This document shows positions 10,839-22,029 of a DNA stretch of 64,000 bases, piece after piece. Both the position numbers and the translations under genes were made by a program. Location: assembly GCA_963969395.1 (NCBI GenBank), contig OZ017797.1, positions 1,860,001 through 1,924,000 on the forward strand, in the 5' to 3' direction. Within the stretch, counting starts at the first letter, position 1. Every line of letters begins with the position of its first letter. Source of the DNA: Pseudoscleropodium purum. Lineage: Eukaryota > Streptophyta > Bryopsida > Hypnales > Brachytheciaceae. A model generated the notes under the pieces. That model saw only the letters and a program-made list of their open reading frames with translations. It was not told the origin of the DNA and ran no database searches.

Positions 10839-13528
10839 CTACTTTCCATCGGATGGACCACTACCTTCTCCCAAAACAAAAGGAAAATCTACTGTACCGA
10901 GGAGTTTAGCAGATGATTGACGAGTTGACCATTGTTGACTTGGACGGACTATTCGCCCTCCAGATTGAACTTCGATGTCCACCTTATGAAATTGCTTCTT
11001 GGTTTCCGAAGAGAAGTCATCGTCCTCTTCACGCTTCCTTTTTTGTTTTCTTTTCGGTGATAAATCGACTTCATCTGCCTTTAAGGTTCTCAAGTTGCTC
11101 TCCACACGATCTACCATCGCTTGAACAACTTCATCATCTCCTTTCCCTTGCCATACTGTGAGGTAGTCTCCATCCAATAGAAAAGCCTTCCAATGCCCTA
11201 TAATATCGCCAATGCGCCTATCAAATGCTGCTGCCACATCTACAGATGAATGTCTTGTGCTTGTTAGTCCATTTGTATCGTAGACAGCACGAACTTTTGC
11301 AGCCTCTTCCAACTTCGACAATAGAAGGGCCCTACCTACGAGGGTGTGGTTGTATGCCTTATACTGTTCATCGAACTCTTTTCCATGGTTCACCTCCACC
11401 CAACTGTCTTCTGGTCCTCTCTCTACTTTTTTATCTGGAAAACGAAAGAACTTTTCGTGTTGCAAGCTCCAATGTCCCCCCATATTGCGACAAAACATTT
11501 CACGGGCCGCATCATCTACGATTCCTCGAGCCTGCAATTCCACCTCTCTATTGTGAGTCATCCATACATCCAAATCCAATGGTTGCTGAGATTCCTCGTA
11601 CAAATCATGCCTCTGTTCATTTGCATTCCATCGGATTGGCTTCCCCCAATGTTGATAATTTTGAAATTTGTATGGCGCTTGATCAAGAGGAAGATTCCAA
11701 CAATTGTACTCGTGGCCTGGAGGCATAGCTTCCAAGATACCAAACATTTCGTAGAACCTAGCACTCAATGGACTACGACACTCGGCACACACCGAACGAA
11801 TGAGTGATGCTTTCACAATGCAAGTGACATGGAAAGTGTGGCGACATTGGCCCATGGTTACCGCACCTTCCGGTTCGAAGAGGCCTTGGCAAAGGCTACA
11901 ACAACCATCCAAGATTGGAGAGGCTGGATCACAAGCATGCACCACTCGCTTGTCTTTCACATTGATGTGTGCTGAAAGTGTGTTGTAAGGGACCCATCCT
12001 TCCTCTACTTCCAAGGCCCAATTGATGGGTGGAGCTTGGTCCTTCTTTGTGTGGTTTAACCACTCAAATATGGCATCTATGTCTCCCCAACATGTGATCT
12101 CCGTATATCCCTTTGAAGAATGTTGGTCAAACATAGTCTTGAACCAATTCAAAGAGCTTTGAATGGCATCGCAATTTTCATTCGACTCCATTGCCAATGT
12201 TTGAAGACATGCCATTGTTCGAGATACTACAGAGGGTCTGTCTTGGAGTCTTTGTACCCATGCTAACCATCGAGACTCCAAGTCGCTAGATGGCATAAAC
12301 TTCTTCAAATCCAAGTACAATTGCAATCGATTCAATTTGGATTCAACGATTCCTTTTGCTTCAATTGCCTCATCCAATTTATGCTTCAATTCTTCAAAGT
12401 CACAACTCTCCGTTTGCGTCTCCGCATTCACGTAAACGGATGAAAGCTTTTCCATTGATGGTTGTTGTGTCGCTTTTAACATGCTCATATCGTGACTTTC
12501 TTGTACATTCACAATGGCAGGATTGTCGCTTGCTTCGACCTTATTAAAAGGAAGAGAGAGCTTATCTTCACTTTCTTGAGTCTCTTGACTGTCTCCGAGT
12601 ACAATCACTGGTGAGATTGCAACCTCACTTGGATTTTTGGAGGTCCCTTGCAATTCTGCAATCCATTTACGCATCTTCATCAACTCCTCCATTTGCCTCG
12701 ATGATTGTTGATTTAAATGCTCAACCTCACTCTCTGAAGTCTTTAATTTCAACTCCAACACTTTGCACCTTGCTTCCACTCCTCCAAGGTCAGCAATTTT
12801 CTTCTCATATTCCACCAATTGTAGTATGTGAACATCTCTTTCTTCGAAAAGTGGTCCGAAAGTCTTCGTGAGATTCTGAAATGCTATAGCACCTTTCAAC
12901 ATCTCTAGTGCCATGAAAGAAAACTCCTTGGCCAAATTCATAAAAGTCGGAGCAACTTTCGCTAAAAATTTAGCTGACATCGTCATCTTGAAAGCTGTAT
13001 CAAGTATATGTGCAACATTCTTTGGATCTGCAAGTGGACTCATTGGAACAACAGTAGCACCATCATCGGGGTTAGACGATCCGCCTATTTCTTGATGTAG
13101 GTTAGCAAACTGAACCGAGAGCTTCAAAAGATTTTCCAATTGTTTTGGATTGGACATGTCTTGCAAGGTTCGATGTAGAGGACTTGGCAGTGCTGCTGTA
13201 AACGGAAACTCCTCCGCCCGCCTTTTACGCTCGGAACTCCATAATGAGGATATATTATCAATCGTCACGCCTTGTCTACGAGGCGTATGTACTTTGTCTT
13301 CTAAACTTAACGCTGGACTAGATTGAACGCCTTGATGCACAGGCGGAGATTTGTAGACCAAACTATCAAAACAATTGTTGGCTATCAGACTATCAATTGT
13401 AGCATTAGCCTTTGCCACTTTCTCCGCCAAGACTTCGTCTACTCTACTTTTTGAAGTTTCCCTGCGTTCCGTGCAAACCTTGCCTTTGTTTACAAACTCT
13501 GTTTGCATTTGTGCCGCAACATTTGGTG
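10839..13528 (-). CDS. Giant-element gene 1, C-terminal part: coiled-coil RING-H2 protein
   Basis: This is the second segment of a gene split by the copia element. Joined to 18,474-19,194 with one copy of the 5 bp duplication, the frame is continuous for about 1136 codons. Visible features, numbered on the full protein: coiled-coil-like stretches in the middle; a RING-H2 finger at about 783-825 with the spacing C-x2-C-x14-C-x-H-x2-H-x2-C-x10-C-x2-C (CSLC at the start, CAEC at the end); a basic cluster PKRKQKRKREEDD near 1070, a probable nuclear localisation signal; and a Ser-rich tail. RING-H2 fingers usually recruit E2 enzymes, so an E3 ubiquitin-ligase role is plausible but inferred. The long open frame with no introns or stops suggests the gene was functional until the copia insertion. 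No transposase family was recognised. Confidence 0.75.
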
Positions 13529-13533
13529 TAAAG
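13529..13533. repeat. Target duplication of the copia element, left copy
   Basis: TAAAG, repeated at 18,474-18,478. Confidence 0.9.
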
Positions 13534-13787
13534 TGTTAGAGATTCTGTACATACTAGCGTTGACCATGTACAGTTAGCCTTAGGAGTAGCTTTAGACACT
13601 TAGTTAGTGTTAGAGTCCATGGGTATTGCTCGTAGTCAAAGGCAGCCCAATGTAGTTAGTTATCCCACATGGTTTGTGGATAACTAGGAAAGGCTTCTAG
13701 CTTAAGTTGAGCCCACTCATGTGGCTTCGTATCGTTCTACCATCTAAGTAAAGCCTTTCTCTCATACATAACTTTGTAATCTCAATA
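13534..13787 (+). repeat. Copia 5' LTR
   Basis: The 254 bp LTR starts TGTTAGAGATT and ends CTTTGTAATCTCAATA, matching 18,220-18,473. The end is fixed by the target duplication rather than by the usual terminal CA. The bases that follow (GGTTATGGGCCC) only loosely resemble the initiator-Met primer-binding site common in plant copia elements. Confidence 0.9.
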
Positions 13788-15035
13788 GGTTATGGGCCCA
13801 CGCACTTGGAGTTGCGCTTGAGGGAAAATTTCATATCATTTGGAGGCGATTTTGGAGCTTGAAGGAGCAATCAGCGTTCTGTGCCTTATTTACCTACAAA
13901 CCATATGGTGTGAGTTATTTGGGGCTTTTATTGGTTGGTTTGTGAGGTTTTGAGTGCAATTTGGATGAGAGATTGCTTATGGTAGTAATCACACCTTGTG
14001 AGGGCTGGTTGCATGCTCCTAGTTTGAGTTTGTGCTTAGAAGAGTACATTGAGAGCCCATTGAGGGCTGATTATGCATTTGGGTGCATTGTTAATTGTGA
14101 TTGTGGCAATTGCAATCTAGTGAGAGTCTTTTGTGAGGCTTGGAAGCACCTTTGGATTGCTTGAGGTATTTGCTATCCATTGAGAGCTGATTTGTACCCT
14201 TGTGAGTGAGTGAGGCAAAGGAGTGGAATTTGCCATCCATTGAGGGCTGAGTTGTGTCCTTGTGAGCCTTGTAGAGCCATTGAGAGGCAAGTAGGCTACT
14301 TTGGAGTTTGGGTGATCCAACTAGGGGTGTTGGAGGCCATTGTTGCCCTTGAGGTGCTGATTGTGAGTAGTAGCCTCCATTTAGGGCTGATTGGAAGTTT
14401 GGAGCTTCATTAGGGTCTGAATTGGAGGTGGAGAAGCTGTTTGGGAGGCCTCGGCTGGGTTTACTGTTTTCGGACGGGTGAGTTGGCCATGGCTTGGTTT
14501 CAAGAAATTAGAGGATGGGATATTGATCACAGATATCAAGGTAGAGAATGGTTTATTGATTACAGGACCAAGGTATGGTAGAGGATGAAGGTCATGTCCA
14601 GGTGATGAGCCATGCCTGTAGATTGCGATTGGATTTGTATGCCTGCGCGGGCAGCTAATATGAATGTAGAACGCTTGGGCTGCTCGGGCGAAGTGCCTCT
14701 TACTGTAGCGGACTTCTTGGTACTTAAGGCCATGTAGTTTTGTATTGTGCACAGAAATGCAAGTGTAAATAATCGGAATTTTTTTCACTCATCTGAACGC
14801 TGCATTCAGCGCCGACTTTAAATTTTTTATTTTTTATTTTTTCCTGTGACCACTTGTATTGGCTGCCAGCTGACACCAGCAGAAGAAGACCATTTTTTGT
14901 TTTTTATCTGTGACCACTTGTATCGGCTGCTAGCCGACACTAGTAGAAGAAGACCCTTCCAGTGAAATCCAACATAGTGGGAGCTGCGTCACCATAGCAT
15001 CCAGTGGAGGAGAGGGAGTGCGCATCATCGACTAG
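13788..15035 (+). other. Copia leader with degenerate repeats
   Basis: A long untranslated leader. The word CCATTGAGGGCTGA or a close form recurs near 14,057, 14,174, 14,237 and 14,378. A roughly 50 bp unit, CTGTGACCACTTGTAT followed by GGCTGC and GAAGAAGACC, is duplicated at about 14,844 and 14,908. There is no credible ORF. Confidence 0.6.
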
Positions 15036-16496
15036 TTTGATGGAGAGAACTTTGGCATGTGGAAGTTCAAGATGGAGATGATCCTTGCGGAGAAGGACTT
15101 GTGGGACGTGGTGGATGGAAGTGAGGAGCCTCCAAGTGAAGATGCGGATCCAAAGACCAAGAAGGCATGGGAGAGGAAGGAGAAGAAGGCCTTTGCTCTC
15201 ATTGCCATCAACCTTGTGGATCGCCAAATTGCACACATTCGCCATTGCAAGGGACCAGCCCAAGCGTGGACCACCCTTTGCAACATCCATGAGACCAAGA
15301 GCCTCTCCAACCTCCTATTTCTTTGCCGCAAGTTCTTCACTAGCAAGATGCAAGAGGAGGACGATTTGTTGGATCACGTCAACAAGGTCAAGGCTCTTGC
15401 GGATGAGTTGGCTTGTTTGGAGGCGCCCGTGACCGAGGGAGATGTGGTGATGACCTTGTTGGCAAGCTTGCCATCGTCTTATGAGTTCCTCATCACCGCA
15501 TTGGAGACGAGGCCCACCAAGGAGCTGACCATGGAGTTTGTGACCGCACGCTTGATGCATGAAGTGACCAAGCGCAAGGAGAATGAGGCCCAAGGGGAGG
15601 GATCAGCGCTTGTCTCAAGACATGGAAAAGGTGGCAACACCAAGGCGTTCAAGGAGACAAGGACGTGCTTCAAGTGTGGCAAACCGGGCCACATTGCTAG
15701 GCATTGCAAGATCAGCCAAGGCAAGGACAAGGAGCGTGCACACCCAACTTCCAAAGAGGAGGAAGAAGAGGGTTTCGCCTTTGCAGCCAATGGAGGAGGG
15801 GAGAAGGCCAACATGTTCACTTGGATTGTGGACTCGGGGGCCATGCAACATATGACCAGCCATCGAGATGCCTTCCACACGTATCAGTCCATTTCGGGGA
15901 AGAAGATTTATTTGGGAGACAATGGCATGGTGGAGGCCCTTGGCATGGGGGAGATCCTTGTGGAGGTGCAAGTGAAGGGGAAGACCCGGAGGATCCAAAT
16001 CCAAGAGGTGCTCCATGTCTCCAAGTTGCATGCCAACTTGCTTTCGGTGAGCAAATTGTCTTTGGGAGGTTTGAAAGTACATTTCAACATGATGGGGTGT
16101 GTGGTGCGTTCACCAAGTGGCGTTTTGATTGCATCAGCCCCTCGTGAGGGCAACTTGTACCACCTCCATTTCACCAAGGTGAATGGCACTTCCTTGGCGT
16201 GTGTTGCCCAAGGATCAGCCCATGAAGACCTTGTGGAGCTTTGGCATAGGAGGCTTGGGTACTTGAATGTGAAGAGCATGAAGAGCCTCCAACACATGGT
16301 GAAGGGTCTGAACCTCTCTTCTTGCAAGCATGATTGGAGTTCTATGGTGTGCAAGGGGTGCATTGAGGGCAAACAAGCGAGGCAGCCCTTCCCCAAGGAT
16401 GGGGCAACGCGCGCCACCAAGCCATTGCAGCTTGTGCATTCGGATGTGTGCGGGCCGATGAAGACCACGTCCATAGGAAGAGCAAGGTATTTGTGA
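15036..16496 (+). pseudogene. Copia gag, protease and start of integrase
   Basis: The gag part begins in a frame opened after an in-frame TAG at 15,033-15,035, so the true N-terminus is lost. Order: a UBN2/retrotrans-gag-like region; a CCHC knuckle (CFKCGKPGHIARHC); the protease motif WIVDSGA; a GAG-pre-integrase region with LWHRRLGYLN and the zinc-binding CKGCIEGKQ; then HSDVCGP, the first Asp of the integrase core. The frame ends in a stop at 16,494-16,496, while the adjacent frame carries on with the integrase core, so a small frameshift lies near 16,487. Confidence 0.85.
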
Positions 16497-17902
16497 CCTT
16501 CATTGATGATTTCTCTCGCAAGATTTGGGTGTATATGTTGAAGTGCAAGAGTGAGGTGTTTGGGCGTTTTGAGACTTGGAAGGCCCTCGTGGAGGCTCAA
16601 TCGGATTGCAAGGTGAAGGTGCTGCGGTCGGATAATGGAGGGGAGTATGTGTCCAAGGCCTTTGAGGCGTACTTGAAGGCCCATGGCATTGAGCACCACA
16701 CTTCCGCACCCTACACCCCTCAACAAAACGGCGTAGCGGAGCATGCGAATCGTACCATTGTGGAGATGGCAAGGGCCATGATTTATGGCCAAGGTTTGAA
16801 GCTTGAGCTTTGGGGGGAGGCGGTGTCCACTGCGGTTTACACGAGGAACCGGTGCCCCACCCAAGCGTTGACAAGCAAGACACCGCAAGAAGCTTGGAGT
16901 GGGACAAGGCCCCACGTGTCTCACATGCGCACCTTTGGGTGCATTGCCTATGCATTGGTTCCAAGTGCCAAGAGGACGAAATTGGATCCCAAGGGCATCA
17001 AGTGCCTTTTCCTTGGTTATTGTGAGGGAACCAAGGCTTATAGGCTGATGAATGTGGAGACCAAGGCCATCATCAAGTGCCGAGATGTGACCTTTTTGGA
17101 GGATGGAGGAGCTGATCCCAAGCTCTTGGAGATGAGCCCAAGTGGGAGAAGTGGAGGACCATCCCAAAAGGTGGGCACAACTCCAAGAGTTCACATAGAA
17201 GATGGAGATGAAGATGAAGAGCAAGGTGCTGAAGATGAAGACTTTGTGGAGCCCAAGAAGAAGGTGACCACACCTCAAGTGAAGAGATCAACAGCGGCTT
17301 CTTCAAACACTTCACCAAGGGAGCAAGAGCATGATCAGCCCTTGGAGGAGCAAGATCAGCCCATTGGTTAGGAAGATCAAGGCACAGAGGAGCCACGTTA
17401 TCCAACGAGGACCCGCAAACCCCCTGGAGATTGGTGGCTGAATCACATTCTTCCCCAACAACAAGAAGAACAAGCCAATGTGGCTTTCCTTGGAGATCCA
17501 TCCATGCTTGGAGAGGTGTTGCGTTGCGAAGATGCAAGCAAGTGGGAGATGGCCATGCAAGAGGAGTACAAGGCCCACATTGACAAAGGGACATGGGAGC
17601 TTGCAGCCCTCCCTCCCAAGAGATCAAGTGTGAGTTGTAAGTGGATTTTCTCTACCAAAAGGGATGCTTTGGGTCACATTGTGAGGTACAAGGCAAGGTT
17701 GGTTGCTAGGGGGTTTTCCCAAGTGGAAGGGGAGGAGGTCATCTACATGGATCAGCCCCAAGGCTTTGTGCAAGAAGGCCAAAAGCATTTGAAGTGCAAG
17801 TTGAAGAAGGCACTCCCCGGGTTGAAGCAATCGGGGAGAGTTTGGGATCGAGATATTGATGGCATGTTTGTAAGGAAGGGGTTTCGAAGGAGGCCACGCT
17901 GA
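16448..17902 (+). pseudogene. Copia integrase core and part of reverse transcriptase
   Basis: After the frameshift the frame shows FIDDFSRK, then VLRSDNGGEY and PYTPQQNGVAEHANRT, the second Asp and the Glu of the DDE core, followed by the acidic linker. A TAG stop at 17,369-17,371 interrupts it. Downstream the start of RT is present (KWIFSTKRDALG, RLVARGFSQVEG), but the text jumps at once to VIYMDQPQGF. The usual region between them, with the first catalytic Asp of RT, is therefore deleted. The frame ends at 17,902. Confidence 0.85.
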
Positions 17903-17909
17903 TCACTCT

Positions 17910-18289
17910 TTGTACACCTTGCAAAGTCGTGAGCATTTGGTGATTGTGATCCTCTATGTGGATGATCTGATCCTCCTTGCAAGTAGTATGCCCAAGATGC
18001 TTGAAGTGAAGGCGATGCTCAAGAAGGAGTACGAGATGACCGACCTTGGAGAGTTGAAGTATTGCTTTGGAGTGGAGTTCAAGAGGGATAGAGCTCAAGT
18101 ATGTGCCTACCAAAAGCTATGGTTGCTGATGTGCTGACCAAGGCCCTTGGGAAGCCACAACACCAAAGCTTCATTGAGAAGATGGGGCTTCGCGCCTTTG
18201 ACCACTCTCAAAGTGGGAGTGTTAGAGATTCTATACATACTAGCGTTGACCATGTACAATTAGCCTTAGGAGTAGCTTTAGACACTTAG
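17910..18289 (+). pseudogene. Copia RT core remnant and RNase H tail
   Basis: In a shifted frame the catalytic box YVDDLILLA is present, followed by DLGELKYCFGVEF. The text then jumps to VADVLTKALGKPQHQ, the usual C-terminal end of copia RNase H, in another frame from about 18,101. Nearly all of RNase H is missing. The last frame runs into the 3' LTR and stops at 18,289. Confidence 0.8.
18210..18219 (+). other. Copia polypurine tract
   Basis: AAAGTGGGAG lies immediately before the 3' LTR. This is the expected plus-strand priming site. Confidence 0.75.
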
Positions 18290-18473
18290 TTAGTGTTAGA
18301 GTCCATGGGTATTGCTCGTAGTCAAAGGCAGTCCAATGTAGTTAGTTATCCCACATGGTTTGTGGATAACTAGGAAAGGCTTCTAGCTTAAGTTGAGCCC
18401 ACTCATGTGGCTTCGTATCGTTCTACCATCTAAGTAAAGCCTTTCTCTCATACATAACTTTGTAATCTCAATA
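18220..18473 (+). repeat. Copia 3' LTR
   Basis: 254 bp, matching the 5' LTR with about three transitions (for example CTGTACATAC against CTATACATAC near the start). It is followed by the TAAAG duplication. Confidence 0.9.
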
Positions 18474-19194
18474 TAAAGGTCAAACGCGTTGGAGCTGTGG
18501 AAAAGACTTCACCCTCCTGCGCCTCTACATCTTTCTCTACATCTTTCTCCACATCTTTCCCTACATTTTTCGAAGAGCTTTCATTGATTGCTTTTGTTGG
18601 AGATTGTACAGACTGTAATTCTTTAACATTTGAGGCTTTCTCCACACCATCCGTTTTCACCTCAATAGTATTTTTTAATACTTTTTCTGTTTCTCCCTCT
18701 GAATTGTACAAGTCGGGAATGTCCTTTTGATTGGCTTCAAGTAGAAGTGGGCAAGCTGTTGTCGTCGGAAACGTACTCCAATAGATCTTGCGCTCTAATA
18801 TAAGTTCTGCGTAAACCATACACGCCACGCTATAATTAATATAGCCTTTACTTTTGCGCTTGTTTCCGAATAGAACATGCCACACCTCCTCAGATTGATG
18901 GACAAAATGTTTGTTGTTGCAAGTCCATGGTTTACAACAAAAATCCCGTATATGACTCTTGTGCGACTCCTGAGGCCACAACTTGTCAATGTGGTACATT
19001 TTAACATAGGTCTTGCACATTTTTGATGTCCAATATTCTGCATCTTCATCTTCCCACCCGCTCTCTGCTTTAATTGTAGGGTCATTTAAAATATCAAGCC
19101 GAAGGTCATGCGTAGCCCCCTTCACTTTGCTCTTTTTCTTGGCTTCGCTTCCCGGAGTCACCCCATCCATATTTCGATCACCTTCGCCGTTCAT
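18474..19194 (-). CDS. Giant-element gene 1, N-terminal part
   Basis: This is the first segment of the RING-H2 gene, from the ATG at 19,194 to the copia insertion. The frame also opens upstream from a TTG at 19,203, but the ATG three codons in is the sensible start. A basic KKKSKVK patch lies near residue 20. A domain at about residues 50-145 (YVKM-HI-KLW, then Cys, His and a NYSV/MVYAE block) is clearly similar to the N-terminus of gene 2. A KDVE triplet repeat and a Ser-rich linker follow. The reading frame continues into 13,528 on the other side of the copia element. The function of the shared domain is unknown; DNA binding is only a guess. Confidence 0.75.
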
Positions 19195-19400
19195 GATTGT
19201 CAATTGGATTCAATAACCAATTGAAGTGAATAAAAAAATCTCACGTGATAGTCAAAAGTGATGGCATCAACCGCAACACAGTAACACAAGATAGAGGACC
19301 CCAACTCTCCACCCCGTAGGAGCAACTAGCGCATAAAGCTATAGTAGCACATCCAACTTGGCACCGAAGGAGAATTGAAGTGAGAAAAATGAAAGTCACT

Positions 19401-19412
19401 CCACCCTTATAG
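19401..19412 (-). promoter_or_regulatory. TATA box of gene 1
   Basis: On the minus strand CTATAAGGGTGG occurs directly at the edge of the GC-rich block, about 215 bases before the gene 1 ATG. The position suits a core promoter; this is read by eye only. Confidence 0.6.
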
Positions 19413-19676
19413 CCGTCCGCCGCCGGACCTGCCCCGGCCCGCAAAGCGGCCCCGAACCTCGCGTCTGCCGCGCGGACCGACGATGTCCACTTCGGCAGCG
19501 GACACGCCGTCCGCCCGTCACCCCATCCGACCGCCCCGTCTGACCGCCCTGACCGCCCGACCCGACCGCCCGACCCGTCCGCACTGTCCGCCTTCCGACG
19601 CCGTCCACGCTTTGGAGATGTCGACCGCCCCACTTAAATACTGACCGCCGACGGCGTCCGCCCAGTTGTCCATTGG
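19413..19676. repeat. GC-rich block upstream of gene 1
   Basis: Dense CCGTCCGC and GACCGCCC words, like the element's termini. It sits immediately upstream of the gene 1 TATA box, so it may be the upstream regulatory region of gene 1 as well as a protein-binding array. Confidence 0.7.
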
Positions 19677-21580
19677 TGCATCCTTTGAGGCCATTATTAT
19701 TCAAAAAGAGCGGTAACATTTCAAAAATAAAACAACCTAATAATCACTGCTAAATAGGATCAATGTAATTGATTTTTTATTTTATTTTAAATGTAAACCC
19801 TAAACCTTATACCCTAATTACCCTAAACCTTTTCTTTTTTCCCCTAAATTGTTTTACGAATGAGGGGAATGTGGTTAAGTTGAATATGTTTGAATTATTT
19901 ATTGATATTATTCCTCTAAATAGGTTTTGAGAAGATCTGAAGATGGTGGGGATTTTTTTAAAGTTCATTAGGAAATCAAATGTTTTGCAAAAATAATCAA
20001 TTCCATTTTCATTGTAAGCAAATGAAATTTTAAAAAAAGGCCCCAATACATAATTAGAATAACAGTTTAATGGATTTCAACCTCATGATATTTAATGAAA
20101 GGTTGTGATTTCTCATTAAAAGTGCATCACGATCTTCAAATGAACATCGAGTCTTTCATATTTTTTAATGAAATTTTGATTAGATTTGAAAACAAAGAAA
20201 AAGAATGAATATTTTAACTTTCAAATCATGTATGGCTATATTTTTCCTTAAAAACATAGAAAAATTCGTTACTTGAGTTGGTGGAGTAGAATACATTATA
20301 CACTTATACATGTGCTATATTTATTTTGAAGAGTAATTCCAATATTCTTATTTCAGATGTTTTTAAATATTAATTTAAAAAAAAAGGGTTCATTGTTTAA
20401 AGATCTAAAAAATTGACAAATATAATTTCTATTATAAATAGGAATTGAATTTGGAATTGGATTTTTGAAATGATTCAAATGAACAAGATATTGATTATAA
20501 AATATTTCTTTGTTTGAGTTTTCAAAATGAATTCACGAAACAATTGCAAACTTTTGAACTTAGGTATATGGTATTGTTTTTGGTTTGTACTTTGTAGAGT
20601 ATAATACTTCAATTTTAATCCTAAATAAATAAAAAAACTCCACATGAATGAAATGTTTCTATATATTGCACAAAGATTTCTACCAATTACTATGATAATT
20701 AAATACATTGTTACATTTCATAAAATATTCTACATAGAAAGAAAAAATCATTTCAGTTTTCAATCATGATAAACGATGTCTTCTACTCTTTCTGTTATAT
20801 GTTCGTTTTGTATAACGTGTACATCGTACAATCTTTGAGAGCAGGGGAGTTCATTTTTGACTCTCATTGAAATAGAAAATATATTTGTGTTTGGATTTCG
20901 AAATCATTATGTATTCTACGGTCTTGCAAGAATGCATCTTGTTCCTTCCTTTGAATCCTTTTGATATTTTCTTTATTTTCCTTTGTTTTCTGTCTCGTAA
21001 GGCTCTTATTCTCTTGTTCTCTTCATTTGACCAGTCTATTTGGCTTGGCACTTAGTTTTTTGTTTTTTTTAATGTAATGGTTTATGCATATGTTATAAAA
21101 AAAATATATTATTTATCTAAAATTAATATATTGATGAACAAACGCATAAAGGCATTGAATGCTTTCACATTTAAAGTTATAAATCTATTATAAATCACTC
21201 TTGCAAATTTGAATGATTGAATCGAAAATTTGAAAATGTAATTACAAGAGCTTTCAATTGAATCAATTGCATAAATCATAAATGTTGAAATGCAACTCGT
21301 ATGAGTTTAGCATCTATGAAGATTAATTCATGCCATCCATATGCAATTTTCCAATTTAATAAAATGCAATTGAGTACTTCAATTTCTTTCTTTTCAATTC
21401 TCCAAGTAACATTCACTTCATATCTTTCTCTATTTGTTTATCTATTTTTTGGCAACAAATGGAGAAACCATCTTTGTCTATATTTGAACATGCACTCTTA
21501 TTTGATTGATGAAGAATAGATCTATAAAATATATAATCATTGATTTGTTCATGTTGATTTATCTAATATATTTTATGTAT
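19677..21580. other. AT-rich interior of the giant element, no gene
   Basis: Short low-complexity ORFs only. Together with 24,912-25,383 it forms the spacer between the divergent genes 1 and 2, and it received the solo LTR. Confidence 0.6.
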
Positions 21581-21585
21581 GTATA
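21581..21585. repeat. Target duplication of the first solo LTR, left copy
   Basis: GTATA, repeated at 24,870-24,874 within the start of a TA microsatellite. Confidence 0.8.
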
Positions 21586-21838
21586 TGTCGCAGCTTAGAA
21601 TTTTGATTTTCTTAGTATACACCCAAATAGGAACGGAAACTAGTCATTAGCTAACCGGATCCGATTAGGTGGGGAAGGAAAACTCAGAATTAGCACGGAA
21701 CGTGAAGTAGTGGGCCTCTTGGATCTAATCCGGTCAGGAGTAACTAACGACGGAAACGGAATGTAACACGGATTAGGTCTAGGACCGGATGATGATGATG
21801 AACCGGATTATGATGACAAACCGGAAAGGGTCCAGGGA

Positions 21839-21848
21839 CTATATAAGG
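21839..21848 (+). promoter_or_regulatory. First LTR TATA box (upstream of the LTR gene)
   Basis: CTATATAAGG lies about 190 bases before the LTR ORF's ATG. The other LTR copies have CTATAAAAGG at the same place. It probably drives the LTR-encoded gene. Confidence 0.6.
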
Positions 21849-22029
21849 AGGAGCTTTCACTGTTGCACCCCCTTTTAGAAACTCGACCTTGAGAGCGCGC
21901 GGTTGAGTTTTTGGAGTTTGTGCATCTGTGCGTTTGTGATTTGTCTGTTTTGCTTCCGGTTGAGATCGGAGAGAGAAAGTGAGGAACGGGACGTGCGGCT
22001 AGGAGAGAGTGAGGTAGATGTGAGTGGGA

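Larger units (their letters stand above)
13534..18473 (+). mobile_element. Ty1/copia retrotransposon, decayed, nested in gene 1
   Basis: This 4.94 kb element has two 254 bp LTRs and TAAAG target duplications, and lies in the plus orientation inside the minus-strand gene 1. Domain order is gag zinc knuckle, protease, integrase, reverse transcriptase, as in copia. The coding part carries frameshifts, stop codons and internal deletions, so it cannot be autonomous. The two LTRs differ at about three sites that I can see, all transitions. Confidence 0.92.

Noticed and set aside
10839..13528. Gene 1 as the hAT transposase
   Set aside because: No BED finger, DDE-type motif spacing or hATC region was seen; RING-H2 and coiled coil are what can be supported.
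15908..17278. 456-codon minus-strand ORF across the copia pol region
   Set aside because: It lies antisense to clear integrase motifs and has no recognisable domain of its own.
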